64,000 nucleotides of DNA from Callaeas wilsoni (lineage: Eukaryota; Chordata; Aves; Passeriformes; Callaeidae), in the NCBI GenBank assembly GCA_013398955.1, contig VWPU01013666.1, forward strand, positions 186,001-250,000, in the 5' to 3' direction. The notes below the pieces were generated by a model that was not told the DNA's origin, ran no database searches, and saw nothing but the letters and a program-made list of their open reading frames with translations. Position 1 is the stretch's first letter, and every line of letters starts with the position of its first letter. Shown here in pieces: positions 50,301 to 63,900 of the stretch. The position numbers were made by a program, and so were the translations under genes.

Positions 50301-53300
50301 AGCTTTATAGTTTTATCAGAAATGTTAAAAGCCTCTCCACTGACACTGAAAACAGGATTCTTGTAAACTGCATTATATAGAAAGATAATGGATATGGAAA
50401 TTGTAGTAGCATTACGAATACTGAAATATAACAATTTTATGAATGTAGTCTGCAAGATAACTATGTGACTATGATGAGGCACCAACACTTTTGGTTTAAA
50501 TATGTTATGCTAAAACAGTTGAGATTCTCACCATATGCCTATAATTCTTAAAATGAATGCAATCTGCTCAGGAAGACACTGCCACCTCTTTCCAGAAAAC
50601 AACTGACAAGCACGAATTTAAAAGAAAACATCATTTTCCTTAGCTATACATTAAACTGATAACTCTTTTGTTAGATTGAAAGCATAAGGATGGAGAAACC
50701 TTCAAGTACACAAATCCTTGTGAAGGAAGGAGAGTCACTTTTCACGGGCATTTTTGCCAGTTTTGAGAAAGGAGTGTTGACCTGGGAAAACATTGAAGAA
50801 AACCTTGTAAAAAGTTAAGACATGAGATGAGAGGTGTCTTAATTCTAGGTATATTAGATATCTAACTACCCCTACAGCGCTGTATTTCAATTTCTCCAGT
50901 TTCTTTATGCAGAAGAGGTCTTTGTTAGGTGTTGGTGTCTGTACAGACTGGTTTAGGTTTCCTTGGCTTTTCCTTGCTTTTTCAAGATATGTTTTCTCCA
51001 AAACGATTTGTCTTCCTAATATATGGTTTTGTGTCAGAGTTCAGTCAATGCAATCCTTCAGAAAGAAGCAGTCCTGAACCAAAATTAGACTTTCTGAACA
51101 TGTTTTGCATAGTACATAAGGACTTACTACAGTCCAGGCACAGCTGAGAAGGGAAAGGTAGACTGTGATTTTATTGTGAGAAATGGGTGGTTTATAGACA
51201 TCTGAAATTGGGAGGGCTCTAACAAGGACTGCAGCAGTTAGGGAGAGAAAGGTTATGGATCAAAGGCAACACACAACTTACTACTGCTTCAGAAATTACC
51301 ACCTGTCACCTGGAGCTCTGCAACAAGATCTCATCCTGTTCCAAATGTAAACTTGTTTAATTGAACAGTCAGAGCGAGCAGAAACAAAAGCACAACCACT
51401 ACAATGGGCATTTGGTACTTTGCAAAATTGTGGAAATTCTCATTTGCTGAGTGTTGCTGAAGCAGCACTTATCCCAGCAACAATGAGAGATGATACCACT
51501 CTTGAATACAAGTAGATTTTCATATAAATAATGGCTGTCAGCTTTGAGTTAATCACACTTTTTGCTGAGATCACCATTGTCTAAAAACAATGCATAATAA
51601 TATTAAACTAGATAAATTGGTTTTTCAAAACTAATCAAGGATACTTCCTTTACACTTAGCCTTCATATGATGAAGGTCTTTTCACTTCAAAGCCTGGTAT
51701 GCTTAACATAGCTTTTTTTATTTTTATTTTAACATTTTTAATGCTGAATATGGCAGAGTATATCATCTTTATTACTGAATGAGTAAATAAGCAACTCACT
51801 ATTGCTCACAATGCAAAACTGGAAACAATTACAAGAAATCAAGTAATTTTCTACACAATGTGTAGCCCAACTCTGCAAGTCATTACCATTCACACAGCTC
51901 TGGATGACAAAAAACAGGCACAGATTCCATAAGAGAAGTGACTTAAGGTCATGGCACAAAAATCTCTCCAAGACTACGGTGCAGGCAAATGTTCTCTACC
52001 TCAGAAAGATCCTCAACTGCAGCATCCCAGGAAACTCAGCTTGTAAGAGACGTCAATTTGACTCTTTTCCCCTGGTATTTCCTAAGCATCCTCTACACTT
52101 AGCTAGAGATTTTACCATAACAGGTGTACGTAGGATCCTGCACATTTGGGAGTTTAGGTGGAACGTTCAGGAGCCTTTTTGGTTGGCAATATATAATACC
52201 TGCATGCAATTATTTTTACTTAGAAGTTGCGACAGTTTCTCTCCCGAAGAGAACACTTTTAAATGTGAGGCTCCCTTCAACAGTTATATTCAAATTCAGA
52301 GGGACTGCTAATATTTAATTTTCTTGTGGTTTTAATTGTTTTGGTTAGTCTTTAGACATGCATTCCAGAAAACAGACAGCAATAGGTACCACAGATCCAT
52401 AAATATTATTCAAGATCAAATGACCTGAATCTAATTGAGAAAAAATATACACTGAGATAAAATACGGTATAGACAGCTAATAGATCATCATGAGAAACTA
52501 GGACAGTGTTTAGGCTTCAAATGAATGAACTAATGTCAGGGAATTATAGCTGTTAGCTTCACCCTAGATATATCATGACCCTTTTATCAAGAGAGAAAAA
52601 AAAAAAAAGGAAGTCTGGCTTTGTTTCAACCTCCTCACACCCCATAGTAAAAACCCAAATTCTAATTATATAAGAGATGCCTTCTGCTTCAAATATTAAA
52701 TCACAAAAAAGTGTTGACAAACAATAAAATATAGGAAAATCATTAAAAATTGCCACAAAGAATTTAAAAAAATAAATTACGTGTCTAATATGATCATGAT
52801 AAAGTCTTCCCCCACCATTTAGCAAATAAACAACAGTTTCAGTCATGAGTTTGTAAGATTTTTTTTTTGATAGCTTAATCTCATTTAATTCTGTTTCTCA
52901 TATTATTTCCACTAGGATTCCTAAAATATACTGAGATCTGTAAAATGTTTACTGTCTTTCAAATAACCATTTCTGCCACATACACCAAAGCTTTCTAACA
53001 TGGAAGGACCAGCCTATGAACTCTATTGAACCAGTAAAGCTCTTAGCTCTGCCAATATACAATAAAATATATTGAAAGACATTCCTGAATGGTTTTGGGA
53101 TTGGTTGGGGTTTTTTTTTTCATCAAGAAGCTCAAGGAATGGGTTTCAAAATGTTATTCCATTAAGCAAATGGAAATCTATATCCATTTGTACTCTACAC
53201 AGTCTTCCCAAACATTAGAAGAGCACAGTACAATATTGCCTTTCCATATAAATACATAACTGGTAAAATAAACCAAACAAAAACTCCCAAACAAACAAAA

Positions 53301-53544
53301 ACTCCCAAACACCACACATGGCAAAAAGAAAAACTCCAAACAAAGCCCACATATCCTCAGAACTCATTCCTGCATTCTTCACTTCTACATTAAATAGAAA
53401 CAAATTCAATATGACATTTTTAAATAATGTCTGAGTTTTGGTTTGTTGGGTTTGTTTGGTTGTTTTTTTTCCCCTACAGGCATCAATCTAATTAAGGAAA
53501 TCCATCTAGAAGACAGGAAAAAAAGAAAAAAAAAATCACTTATG
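47346..53544. other. AT-rich non-coding tract
   Basis: Contains poly-T (49470-49484) and poly-A (52597-52608). A GC-elevated patch at 49900-50070 has no recognised element. ORF plus 51904-52311 (135 codons) has no motif, signal or splice evidence. A short tandem duplication lies at 53274-53309. Confidence 0.55.
53274..53309 (+). repeat. Perfect 18-bp tandem duplication
   Basis: The unit caaacaaaaactcccaaa occurs twice, head to tail, without mismatch (53274-53291 and 53292-53309). The identity suggests a recent slippage or duplication event. Confidence 0.9.
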
Positions 53545-53737
53545 AGGACAGTCAGACAGTGAAGTAGGTTACCCAAAGAGGTTGTACAACCTTCAGCCTG
53601 AGATTTTCAAGTTCAGACTGAAGAAAGCCCTGAGTAGCCTGGTCTGACCCCATAACCAACCCTGCCTGAACAGGAGATTTCACTGGAAACTTCCTGAGGT
53701 CTCCTCCATCCAACTGATATTATTCTATAATCCTACA
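53545..53737 (+). mobile_element. CR1 LINE 3' end (truncated)
   Basis: Sense CR1 3' region: acagtcagacagtgaagtag, then gttacccaaagaggttgtac, then cctgagtagcctggtctgac, then cctgcctgaacaggagattt, ending ATTCTATAATCC. About 190 bp, plus orientation. It is preceded by an A-rich stretch that is not part of the LINE tail. Confidence 0.9.
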
Positions 53738-56700
53738 TTAAAATCATTAGTTGGATAAAACATCAAATAATGTATTGGTACCAGCTTCTGAAGAACTGTA
53801 CGCTACTAAAAATTTATTTGACTTTCAAAACACAAACCAAGGAGTCAGCTTTGGTTATATATATATATCTATCTACTATAGGCATTCCCAAAATAGTCTT
53901 ATGCATAAAAGGAGTTCTACTCCATGCAGACCAGAGGATTACAGTCATTTATAAGTCTTCATCTTACCCCAAATCCTGCAATCTCTTTTCCTCAAGTGGT
54001 TCATGTGGTTCTGAAAAATTTTGCTTCTTTACATGACCAAGTCAAATACATTATTTAACCAAATGAAATATGACCATACCTTGAATTATATAATTTGATG
54101 TTTGCTAATACAAAGCTTCCTCTATATGGTAACTTTTAGCAAATTAAGAACTATTTGATTTTGAAGCAAATTTCTCAAACAAAAATCAGCATCCACAACT
54201 GGTTGGAGCTACTCATATCTGCCATTCAAAGAGATGACAGGAATAAAACCCAGAGCTCAGGTTTATTCTTTGATCACAATGTTGCTGACTGGCAGGTTTA
54301 TACAATCATTTTAAACAAAAGGTATTTACATCAAAAAGCAGCTGTGTCTGGGCAATGACAGGTTCGAAAAGATGCAGAGACAAAAAGAAAAGATTCTCAC
54401 TGAAGAACTCTTTCTAATTGGCATTCTGCTAATCCTGCGCACAAAGGAAATTTTTTAAAGTACTTAACAGAAAAATAAAGTTCATCATTGCTCCAAAAGT
54501 ATCCTGGGGAGAATTAGTAGAAAAAAATGTAGGACACTGGTTCAATATGGATGAAAGCTTCCTCTTAAAGATGACGCATCCTGCCATAAACAGCAACAAT
54601 TCGGCAATTTTGTATATTGACATATACAATGTATTTTTCTCACTGAAACATCATCTTCCTCTTCCATTTATGTCTAAAAACTTTTGGAAAAAACCTATTA
54701 ATATCTGAGAACTGATAGTTCTTTTCCTCCTTCTTCTCCAATTCCTTAAATAAGTGCTAGAGTCAGCTCCCATGAAAACACGAGTATAAAACAAATCCTG
54801 ATAAAACTGACTAACAAGAAACTTCCTCAGACTCCAGCCCCACAAATACCCCTCTATTTACCAGCACTTTCTTGCATCTGAGCTAGGAAATCTTTTACAT
54901 CAATAGCAGCTTCTTGGGACACAAGAGCTTTGCCATCTCCTCCACAGCAGGTCAGCGACCTGAGCAAACACACCAGGGAAGTGAGCACAAGCTCTTCCAG
55001 GCTGGATGGTGGAAGCTTCCATAGAGGCTTCCTTGGAAGAGCTGAAGAGGAGCAGGCTGTTATTTATAGCATCTCATACAAAGTAGACATGCAGAAAGTA
55101 TAATAAAAGCTATATATACCTAAATATTAAAAAAAAATATTCATATACCTATATTAAAAAAAAAAAAAGATATGATGGTCTCTAGCATGGCTTTGGAGCT
55201 GGTTGAAAAAGGGAAAGTGACGGATGTGTTCACAAAGCAAACAGAAGTGAACAAGATGAAATTCATCCTACAATGTACTGCCAAAGTGATTGCCAGAAGA
55301 AGAAATAAGATAATTTCAAACAAAGTCACATTATCTATGTCTTGGTTTCTTTGTGGGAAAAAAGTAGGCTAGTACTTAAAATAAAAATGTAAGTATTGCC
55401 TAAGAACATTGACTTTTTTCATATAACGTAGAAACGTGCCTTTGAACCATCATTTCTAGTCCTGATTGTATTAAAAATAGTTAAATAAATGTACACCTGC
55501 AAAGCTTAAGCATCAACTCCCTCCCTCCTCCTTGCTGAATTAAAAGTTGCTTATATTTGGTTTAGGGGTTTTTTTTAAGATTCTCTCAAGTCATAAATAC
55601 AGCATGTTGAAATATTAATTGTTGTTAAATTATTTTAGCCCAGACTTGTCTGCTGTTCACTGTTACTTGCACTGAGCATCAACAACAATCAACCTATTAC
55701 TGGTGGTAACTGATATTAAAATTTCATTTAACTCAGTGTTTTCCCTGTATGTATCAATTTCAGGCATAACTAATGTAGCATTAGCACTAACCTTAAAGAA
55801 TTCCATTCCTCTTACCATTAAATTTGAAGTTACCTAGACTAATTGTTATCTACAAATCCCCCAGCTACCACATAAAGTCTATTAAATTAGATTACAGCAG
55901 AGGTAATTTATTCAAAAAAGCTTATATAATTAAAGACCTTAAATCCATGTTACAACAATGAAATATAAAATATTTAAAGACTTCTACATGAAAACTAAAT
56001 TAGTAACTTTTTTCCAAAAATCCTTCAGTCATATGACTGAGCAAAGTTTAGCAGTTGTTTTCTGTGCTTCACCAGTCGCAACTTACATGCTTTCCTACAT
56101 TGCAACAAGGAAAGAAATAAAGATTTCTTTGTGTGGAAGAGGGAGGTGAAATACACAGATTATGGAAATGTTTTATGGAATAATTATCTGTATTAATCCA
56201 GTTCATTGGCAGAGACAGAATCAAATGTTCCCATGTTACAATAGGGAAAAAATATTGAGACCAGAGAGTAATGCCCTTTTTTCATTTGCCTCTGCTCTGG
56301 ATGGTAGAGTAGCTGGAATCTTTGGCAGCTAAATGTATCATGGCATACGGGTGCAGATCTTTTATCTTCAGCTTAATGAGAAATATTTGTGAGAAAATGT
56401 AATAAGACTGTGCTATTTTTTTCTTCCAGATAGGTATCTTATATTAGTTATTAGATATATCAGCTATTATTAGCTATATGAGTTATGCAGCAAATTTATT
56501 ACGTTTATTTATCCTCAGTCACTTCAACCATTTTATAAACTTGCAAATGCCAATAATTCATTTTCCAGTCACAGCTCAATAAATTTATCACAATGGCCTT
56601 TTAATTCTTAGCCATTAGGAATCCTCAGTCCTCTTAATATCAAACAAAGAACAAAACATCCTACATCAATACTGTCCTTTTCATGCAAGCTGAAGAAAGT

Positions 56701-59700
56701 GGCTGGGATGATCAAAGGTCTTCTACCACTTGGAAAGAAATTACTTCTGCTGTAGGTATGGATCCATGTCAGTACCTGTGCACAAGTGGGGGTACTCAAC
56801 AAAGAATAACTCTGAGACTTGCCCCTCACCTTCTGTCTAGAAGAAGATTCAGTGTGAAAAACCAAACCGTAGAGCAGCATAGAACTTTCTTAACCTTAAT
56901 CTTTCATCCTTGGCTTATTAGACAGCATGAAATAACACTGAAAAGAGGTTAAAAGGAATACAGATGATGGCTTGGCCAAAAAAAAAAAAAAGTTGGAAAA
57001 AATCTCCAAAATCAAAAGAACCAAAATGAAAATCAAACTGGAATTTTCTATAGGAAAGCTGACTGAGCCAAGCTGCTCGTTGTAAAAGCTTCTATTAGTA
57101 ACATTTGGTTGCCTTGTACATAAAATTCGGAGAATTTCATATTAGTGACATGATTATTAAGATAGGCTTTGCCCTGATATTCTGCTCCTCCTGCATCAAA
57201 GACAGATTAAAGCAAAGGTTTCCATCTGCAAATACTTTAAGACCTTCCTTGTAATTTAATCTATCAATTCAGGTGAGGCTGGTATCACTTCTTCCCTTCA
57301 CAGAATGGTCACCTGGCAGTAATCTTCCAGGTAAATTTGAAAGCTGAGAATATAAAGTTTTCACTCTTTCTGATTGCCTTTGTACTGATAGATTACTCTT
57401 ACTGTAAGTGCTCTCTTTGTTTTACACGTATTTTATCAGCCTTTACATGCTTTATCAACATTTCAGACAAGTAAGCATCATTCTCTTCTTGGCTTAAAGT
57501 TTTGAATACAGTGACAGGTTTACTGAGCTGTCTTCCCTAAAGAAAAAAAAAAAAAACCAAAACCAAAAACAGGTGATGGCAAAACTCAAATATTTTAAGT
57601 AACTCAATGGAGAAGCTTCCACTTCACCACTGACTGCCACAGGAGTGTAGGAAGTGGCATTCTTGGTGGAAACGAGCTTCTGCAAATATAGTTTTGCTTC
57701 TTGCCTAACCTACCCTTCCAAATAATGTAAAACTTGGAAGACTGTGTAGAATCAAGGATGTTTAACAGCAGAACGAGGAAAGTAGAGAACTTTTTCTCCC
57801 TACCCCCAAAACATAAGAATTATATTGTCTAAGCAAAGACCAAACTCTGATTTATGGATGTCAAGCTGAAAAGCTTGCATTGCTTCTGCAGCTGGCATGG
57901 GATGTGCTGGGAGATCACTCAGCCTGATTTCTACCTTGTGAACGCCATCATAGAACAGGCAATTAAAACATTAACTCTCACAATATTAACACTTTAAAAC
58001 TGAAGTACGACTCTTGCATTTACAAGAAAAAAATGAGTATTAAGTATCTGTAATAATATACCACATAAGCATATTTAGGTGTGTATTTTATCCCATACCT
58101 CTCTTTTCCGGTACTGTTCTGTTATAATTTGCCTAGTGAAACTGAGCTGCTACAAAAAGATGTAATATTTGGTCCTTAAATTTTGTCCTTCACAAAAATT
58201 CAGAAATATTCAGAAATATTGTAATAATGTAAACCGGCAAGAAATATTACTATTAATTTTCATTTTTAAGTAGTTGCTGCTTCATATATCACAAAATACT
58301 CCACCCCATGCTTCCTTTTCATTCCTTTTCACCTTGACCATCAAAGCATCTACAGCTAGCTAGAGACAAAAATTTTATAGGCGACTATACATTATTTATG
58401 TGGCTCAATAATTCATCTGTAATCTGTTTAAAATAATTAGGAAAAAGAACACAAGACATATTCTGGATTATTATGATCACCAAACTATAAATACTTGTAA
58501 ATCATCAATGCTTTAAGCAGTTTCATCCAGAAAAAGAAGAGTAACTACCACCAGAAAAAGGCACTTTGTACAAAAGGGGTCTCATACCCTGGCACTATAC
58601 TCTCTGAGCTGATAGGAAAGGCCCACGTACTTCATACCAGCTTTATGCTTAGCTTTTGGTAAGGAGCTGAGCTCAGAACATTTCCTGTGGATAGTGCCAC
58701 CTTTTATCACCTATATACCACCTTTTATCTTTTTGCATTACTATGGAACCGACAAAATCTCCTACTCTTCCCAACATACAAGTAAGGATCACAGCAAAGT
58801 TAGCAGTCTGCACCTCCTTTGGACAGTAGTCCTGAAAGACTACCTCTTGAATCTTCCTCTCCAAATGAGCATTTTTGAAACAGCTAGAGGATTTTTTTAA
58901 AATCTACATTAACACGTATAAAAATAATGTAACTATGTTTGTTATTCAAGGGGGTTTTTAATTACAAGTTTTCCTTTGAAAATGAGATCCTACAAAATGT
59001 AGACAGCCAACTTATTTTACTTTGAAATGCAGTTTCAGAAGTAAAATATAATGTCAACTTTTTCTGTAAGTAGAATTGTATGACGAGACTTTGGCACAAC
59101 AGTGTTTATCATCTATTTCCCACATATGGACAATTAAATACTGGACAAGCTGAATGTTGAAACATTCTGTATGGAGTTGGAATCCGAGGAGATGCAAGGT
59201 ACCCAAAAATGTACATACAAAAGGAGCTCTGAATATGAAGGTCTGTAAGGCACATAATTTTAAAAGACATTTGGTCTATTTTCCAAAGTAGAGCCCACTG
59301 CAACAAGTTGCTAAAATTATTTTATTCTAAATTGTGGATGTGAGACTTAGAGTTCAAGACTGTAAACTCAAAACCAGTGAAAAAACAGGTATAAAATCCT
59401 AACCTGTATGTCTTTTTTAGAAATTCTGAAAGCATTAGCTTAACCAAAAAGAAAAGCAAATAAAGTGTCGATGGCTATTTTTTTCCCAAGTATATCCATT
59501 CATAGCCTGTCCAGTCGTACAGTAACATGGTTTTTAATTAATCTCCATCAACAAGATCAGTTTACCTGTGCTCCTGTCTATGTGAAATGAATATAAATAT
59601 TACAATATCACCTATGCATTTAAATCACAGAGCTCATCAACTTCTCTTTGCAAGGTGAAAGATAAAAGCTACAGAAGGTCCTTCCCAGCCTCTGTCACTA

Positions 59701-60555
59701 ATGATAAACAGCATTAACTGCTTCTGCAGACACTAATGCTGCTATCTTGGGAACACAGGCAGCCACCATGAGAACTTTACAGCTTCACTAATCATACTCT
59801 TGTTTGTCACAGAACACCAAATAAAATCTCAATGAGAAAAGGCAATAAATATTAACAGCTATGAACAAAGGAAGGTCACATTAATATGTAGATCTTTAAA
59901 TACAAGATGCTTTCTTCATTAACTAAATAACTTGTTCATTATTATAGAGTGTCAAGGGGGCGTAAGGGAGAAAATACATTTAAAAAATTCCCTGATTGAG
60001 AGGTTTAATATATTATTTACTCAACATTTAATATTTACAGAATAGGGATTTTTGCTTGCTCTGGTTTTAGTTCAAGGTTGAAAGAGGTTTATAACATCTA
60101 TTTTGTAACCTATGTATGTCGTTCAGCTTTTTGCTCTGCCGAGGAATTGATGGGTAAAATTTGGTTTTGGTTTGCATTTACCTCTATTAACTTTTCTTTT
60201 TCTTCTTTATTTTTCTTCCCTAAGTTTTTTATTTTTTCTCTAGATTGAGGGCGCATCAGGATACTCTCCTGTTTATTTTTGATCCCAGAGCCACAGTAAT
60301 AGCTTCCTTTTTTTTTCCCCCCCTCAAGAACTAGATCAAATTATCCCTACCATAAACTGTCAAATATTCCTTTAAAACCACAGTATTAGATGGACTTGAC
60401 CTGCCACCAGTGTTTCAGTGTTTATGTGGACATGTGCTTAGGTCTTACAATTCAACTATATTGACAATACTTTTATTACACAAATGCTTGGCAAAGGATT
60501 AGAACACAAAGAATTGAGTACATCAAAACTTCACTCTCTTGAATAATGCTATACC
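53738..60555. other. AT-rich non-coding tract
   Basis: Poly-A runs at about 55154-55168, 56980-56992 and 57541-57556. Short direct repeat ttcagaaatat twice at about 58200-58221. ORF plus 55172-55372 (66 codons; ALELVEKGKVTDVFTKQTE) is mildly protein-like but unsupported. No transposon recognised. Confidence 0.5.
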
Positions 60556-60689
60556 TCATCTAAATAGAGTCTTTACACCCAAGTAAAGTGCATTTTTCAC
60601 CTTTAGTTGCCTTAAGCCTTTGCCTATACTTTGATAAGGAGTTCTCGCCTTGCCTTCACTCGGCAGCCCTCTCTGTACCAAAGCCTGGG

Positions 60690-60884
60690 CTACAACTCCT
60701 TGCAACGCCCTGCACTCGTTTGAGAAAGGAGAAAATAATGCCAGACTAATATGACCAGACACTCCACCATTATTGCTGCAGCAAAGGTGCCCAGGCTGAC
60801 TCCAAAAGGGGCTGTGAAGTTCGTTAGAGAGGCCATGTATGTGAAGCCTTTTGGGAGTGCAGGGAGACAGCCAGGGTGAAACAA
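60690..60884 (-). CDS. Weak small ORF with a possible membrane segment
   Basis: In a GC-elevated patch (about 60590-60985) the minus strand encodes 64 residues. From an internal ATG at 60836 it reads MASLTNFTAPFGVSLG and then a roughly 25-residue hydrophobic stretch containing TFAAAIMVECLVILVW. NFT is a potential N-glycosylation sequon placed outside such a segment. An overlapping 142-codon minus ORF (60556-60984) in another frame shows that the patch is generally open. No promoter, splice site or family is recognised. Most likely chance or a repeat fragment. Confidence 0.12.
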   Translation of the reverse strand: MFHPGCLPALPKGFTYMASLTNFTAPFGVSLGTFAAAIMVECLVILVWHYFLLSQTSAGRCKEL

Positions 60885-60984
60885 TCAACTCTGAAAAAGC
60901 AATTGGAGAGCCTCCCATCTGAGCCCTCCCTACACAGGAGCCTTCCCCACCCTTGTGCTGTAGCACCAGCCTGGGCCCAAACAC

Positions 60985-63900
60985 ATCTTCACAACAATCA
61001 TGGCATCACTCAATAGCACCACATTTATGTGATCCTTCTAGTACACAAGCACTGAAGATAAAATGAGATTATCAGGAGCTAGTGGCCTGTGAAGGGCACA
61101 GTAGTCCTGTCACAGCTCAACAGTAGATTTATAACCCCTGACTCAAGTGCAGGTGAGAAACCTGAACATCAACAGTATTCCAGACATGTGGTTAAAATGA
61201 AAAATTGGATTTTAATAATGACTTTAATATCATATTAGAAAGTCAGAATTAAGATGCAAATACATTTAGCGATACATTCAAATTGATCTTCAGTTGGATG
61301 ATTCTTTCATATGTATTAATTCACTCAGAATAAATTAAATTAAATCCATTTTTACATGCTGTACTGTAAATAATTACATTTTTGAATTATTTGTTACTGA
61401 TTTATTATTGGAAAGAAGGGAACACAAGCCAGACTTTATAATGGTATGTACTGGTCACATGTTTAAAACTAATCATTGAAAATGAAGCATAACTGGTCCC
61501 TCCAACATTGCAGATTTCTAGTGGTAGGCAAGGGTACACACTTGAGAATGGAAATAATGCCTTTTGTTTGAATAAGAATTTAGAGCTGAGCTTGCCAGAA
61601 TTTCCAGGTATCCCGCAGAAAGGTGTCACTAAAGGATATGCTGTGCTGGAGTGGAGATCTTTCAATCTAATGAATCTGAGAGCCTTTTCTCCTCTCTAAC
61701 TCAATCTCTGCTTTTTTAGCTTACATAAACTTTTTGGCATCTACAAAACTCTGTGGCAAGGAGCTCCTCACACCAGTGGTGTTTCGGTTTAAGGACAGAT
61801 TTCTGCTGTAGAATTGCAATTCAACTTCACTTTTATAGCCCATGCTGAGGCGAGAGCCCTCTGGAAAGAGGGAGATTCCTGAAGAGGAGCCCAAGTTAGA
61901 TTAGACCCTTACCTTATGGCCATTTCCCCTTTCATTTTCCTGGTCACAGAGCCTAACAGGCTCGTGCTTTCTGTAATACAGGTATATTTTCTAAACTTGT
62001 AATTCCTAGACTGCATGCATACTTCGTAAGCATATCACACAGAGCTTTTTAAACCCCCTTGAAGTGAGGAATTGTAATGGTGAAAGATTCAGAACAAGCG
62101 AGTAAAAAGTCAGTCAGCCATTCACATAGATATCCAATCCTTTCCTGAGTTCATTTAAAGCCAAATTCAAAGAGAACAGCAGGATCCCAAAATGGTATTT
62201 CAGACAAGACACTTTCAAACAAGACTGTTGTTTGACTTTCAAGCAAAAGACTTTTAGAACTCATTCATCAAAAGATAAACAAACATAAGAGACCTTATCA
62301 CACAGGTGTAGCAGATGTAACAGAAAAAAGAAAAAAAAAATCACACCTCTGACAAAATGGGAGATAAAAGTAGATAACAAGAAGCAAACAGGGAACCAGA
62401 TTAAAGTCACTATCTTGAGACCTTGTTACAGCTCAGATCCATTGAGCAGAGATCTACTTCACAGCAAAATCTTCTCTGGCTTTCAGGAGAAATCACAAAG
62501 AACTTGTCATACCAAAGCATATGTTCAGGTAATAACTGAATGCTCTACCCTATTATTCTGTTAGGATAGAAGACTTTCTGCAAAACAATAGCAAATCAAT
62601 TTACTTTCACTAGTCTGATCATCAATGAAGTAAGAGGAAACTTTGCTCACTGTTGTAGGAAAAAGAAGAGGATATGATTCCAAATGTGAACGTTTCCTAA
62701 AATCAAAACTTTGCATGTTTATAGCAAATTCAGGTACTTTTGGTTACAAATTATAGGCTTGGAAAGTACTTCTTTCTCAAGGAAGGAAACTATTAAAAGT
62801 CATAATGATAAGTGACACTAAAAGGGGCAACTGGATAAAGGCCACGTCTCAGACAGAATCAGATCACCAGCAGTGGCATCCTTAGGGGGAATTTCTTGGG
62901 CACTTCCTTAGTGAAGAAAGGCTGATTCTTCTAGGAACTGACCTAGAGAAATTCAGCATTGTTTCACTTATTCTTATGGAAGGAAGAAAAGCTTGGAAGT
63001 TAGCAACATTCAAAATTCAAGAAAAGTTTGGGAAACAAGCCCAGGAACATTAGGCTTTCATGAGAAGAAAATTTTTTCAAGAATGGAGAGCAACAAATTT
63101 CTTGTCAATCCCTTGCATTAAAAGCCAAAACTCTTAGACAGCAATCCAAATGGATTATTCTAATACAGAGAAATATTTGAAAAAGTTGTAGATATCAAAT
63201 GCAATTAAGTGAGGCCAACTGTTCAATCTATGTTGTTTTTTGACCTAAAATTCTGATTTTGAACATGGCAAGAATGCTAACAGTTCAAACTCTTATCCAT
63301 ATGGTCATCAAGTATCAGTGATTTCAGGTGAGTTCCAGCAAGAAACTCAGTTATGTACCATAAATAATGTTATGTCTCCATGTGAAAGACTTGCCTGAGG
63401 TTTTGAAGAGTGATGGATTCTACCATACAACTAATACAGATCCACCGGGAACTATGATAGATATGGGAACGTATTTCACCACCCTTTCAAGGGACATATC
63501 CTTCCTAATCAACTCAGGATGCAATAAATCATTTATATCCATGTCAAAGTTCTGTTTGGGATATAGTCTGTGGAAATTACCAGCATGACAAGTAACAGTT
63601 AATCCTAACAATTAAAAAAATATTTTTATTGGCCTTGCGAAGAAACGCATCAGTTGATTTACCACTAATTGGGAAAACCCTCTCAGGAAAAACCCTCTTA
63701 GAGGTAGGTTTTGGGTGATTTTCTTCTGATTACCTCCCAGGGAGATCATGTGTACTCTTCATCAAGACGTGTTTACCCTACTATTGTTTCAAGATTCCCT
63801 ACTGAAAATTACTTTAAAAAACGTGTAATTGATCACTTATTTGAGAGCAGGCGCTACAAGTACCTCTGAGGTTATGTCATACCCTAGTGTTCAAACTGCC

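Noticed and set aside
51904..52311. 135-codon plus-strand ORF beginning with ATG
   Set aside because: No motif, membrane segment or homology recognised, and no promoter or splice context.
54361..54375. GGTTCGAAA resembling a tRNA T-loop (B box)
   Set aside because: No A box at the right distance upstream and no cloverleaf arms.
60556..60984. 142-codon minus-strand ORF
   Set aside because: Pro/Gly/His mix in a GC-elevated patch; overlapping frames are also open, so openness is compositional.
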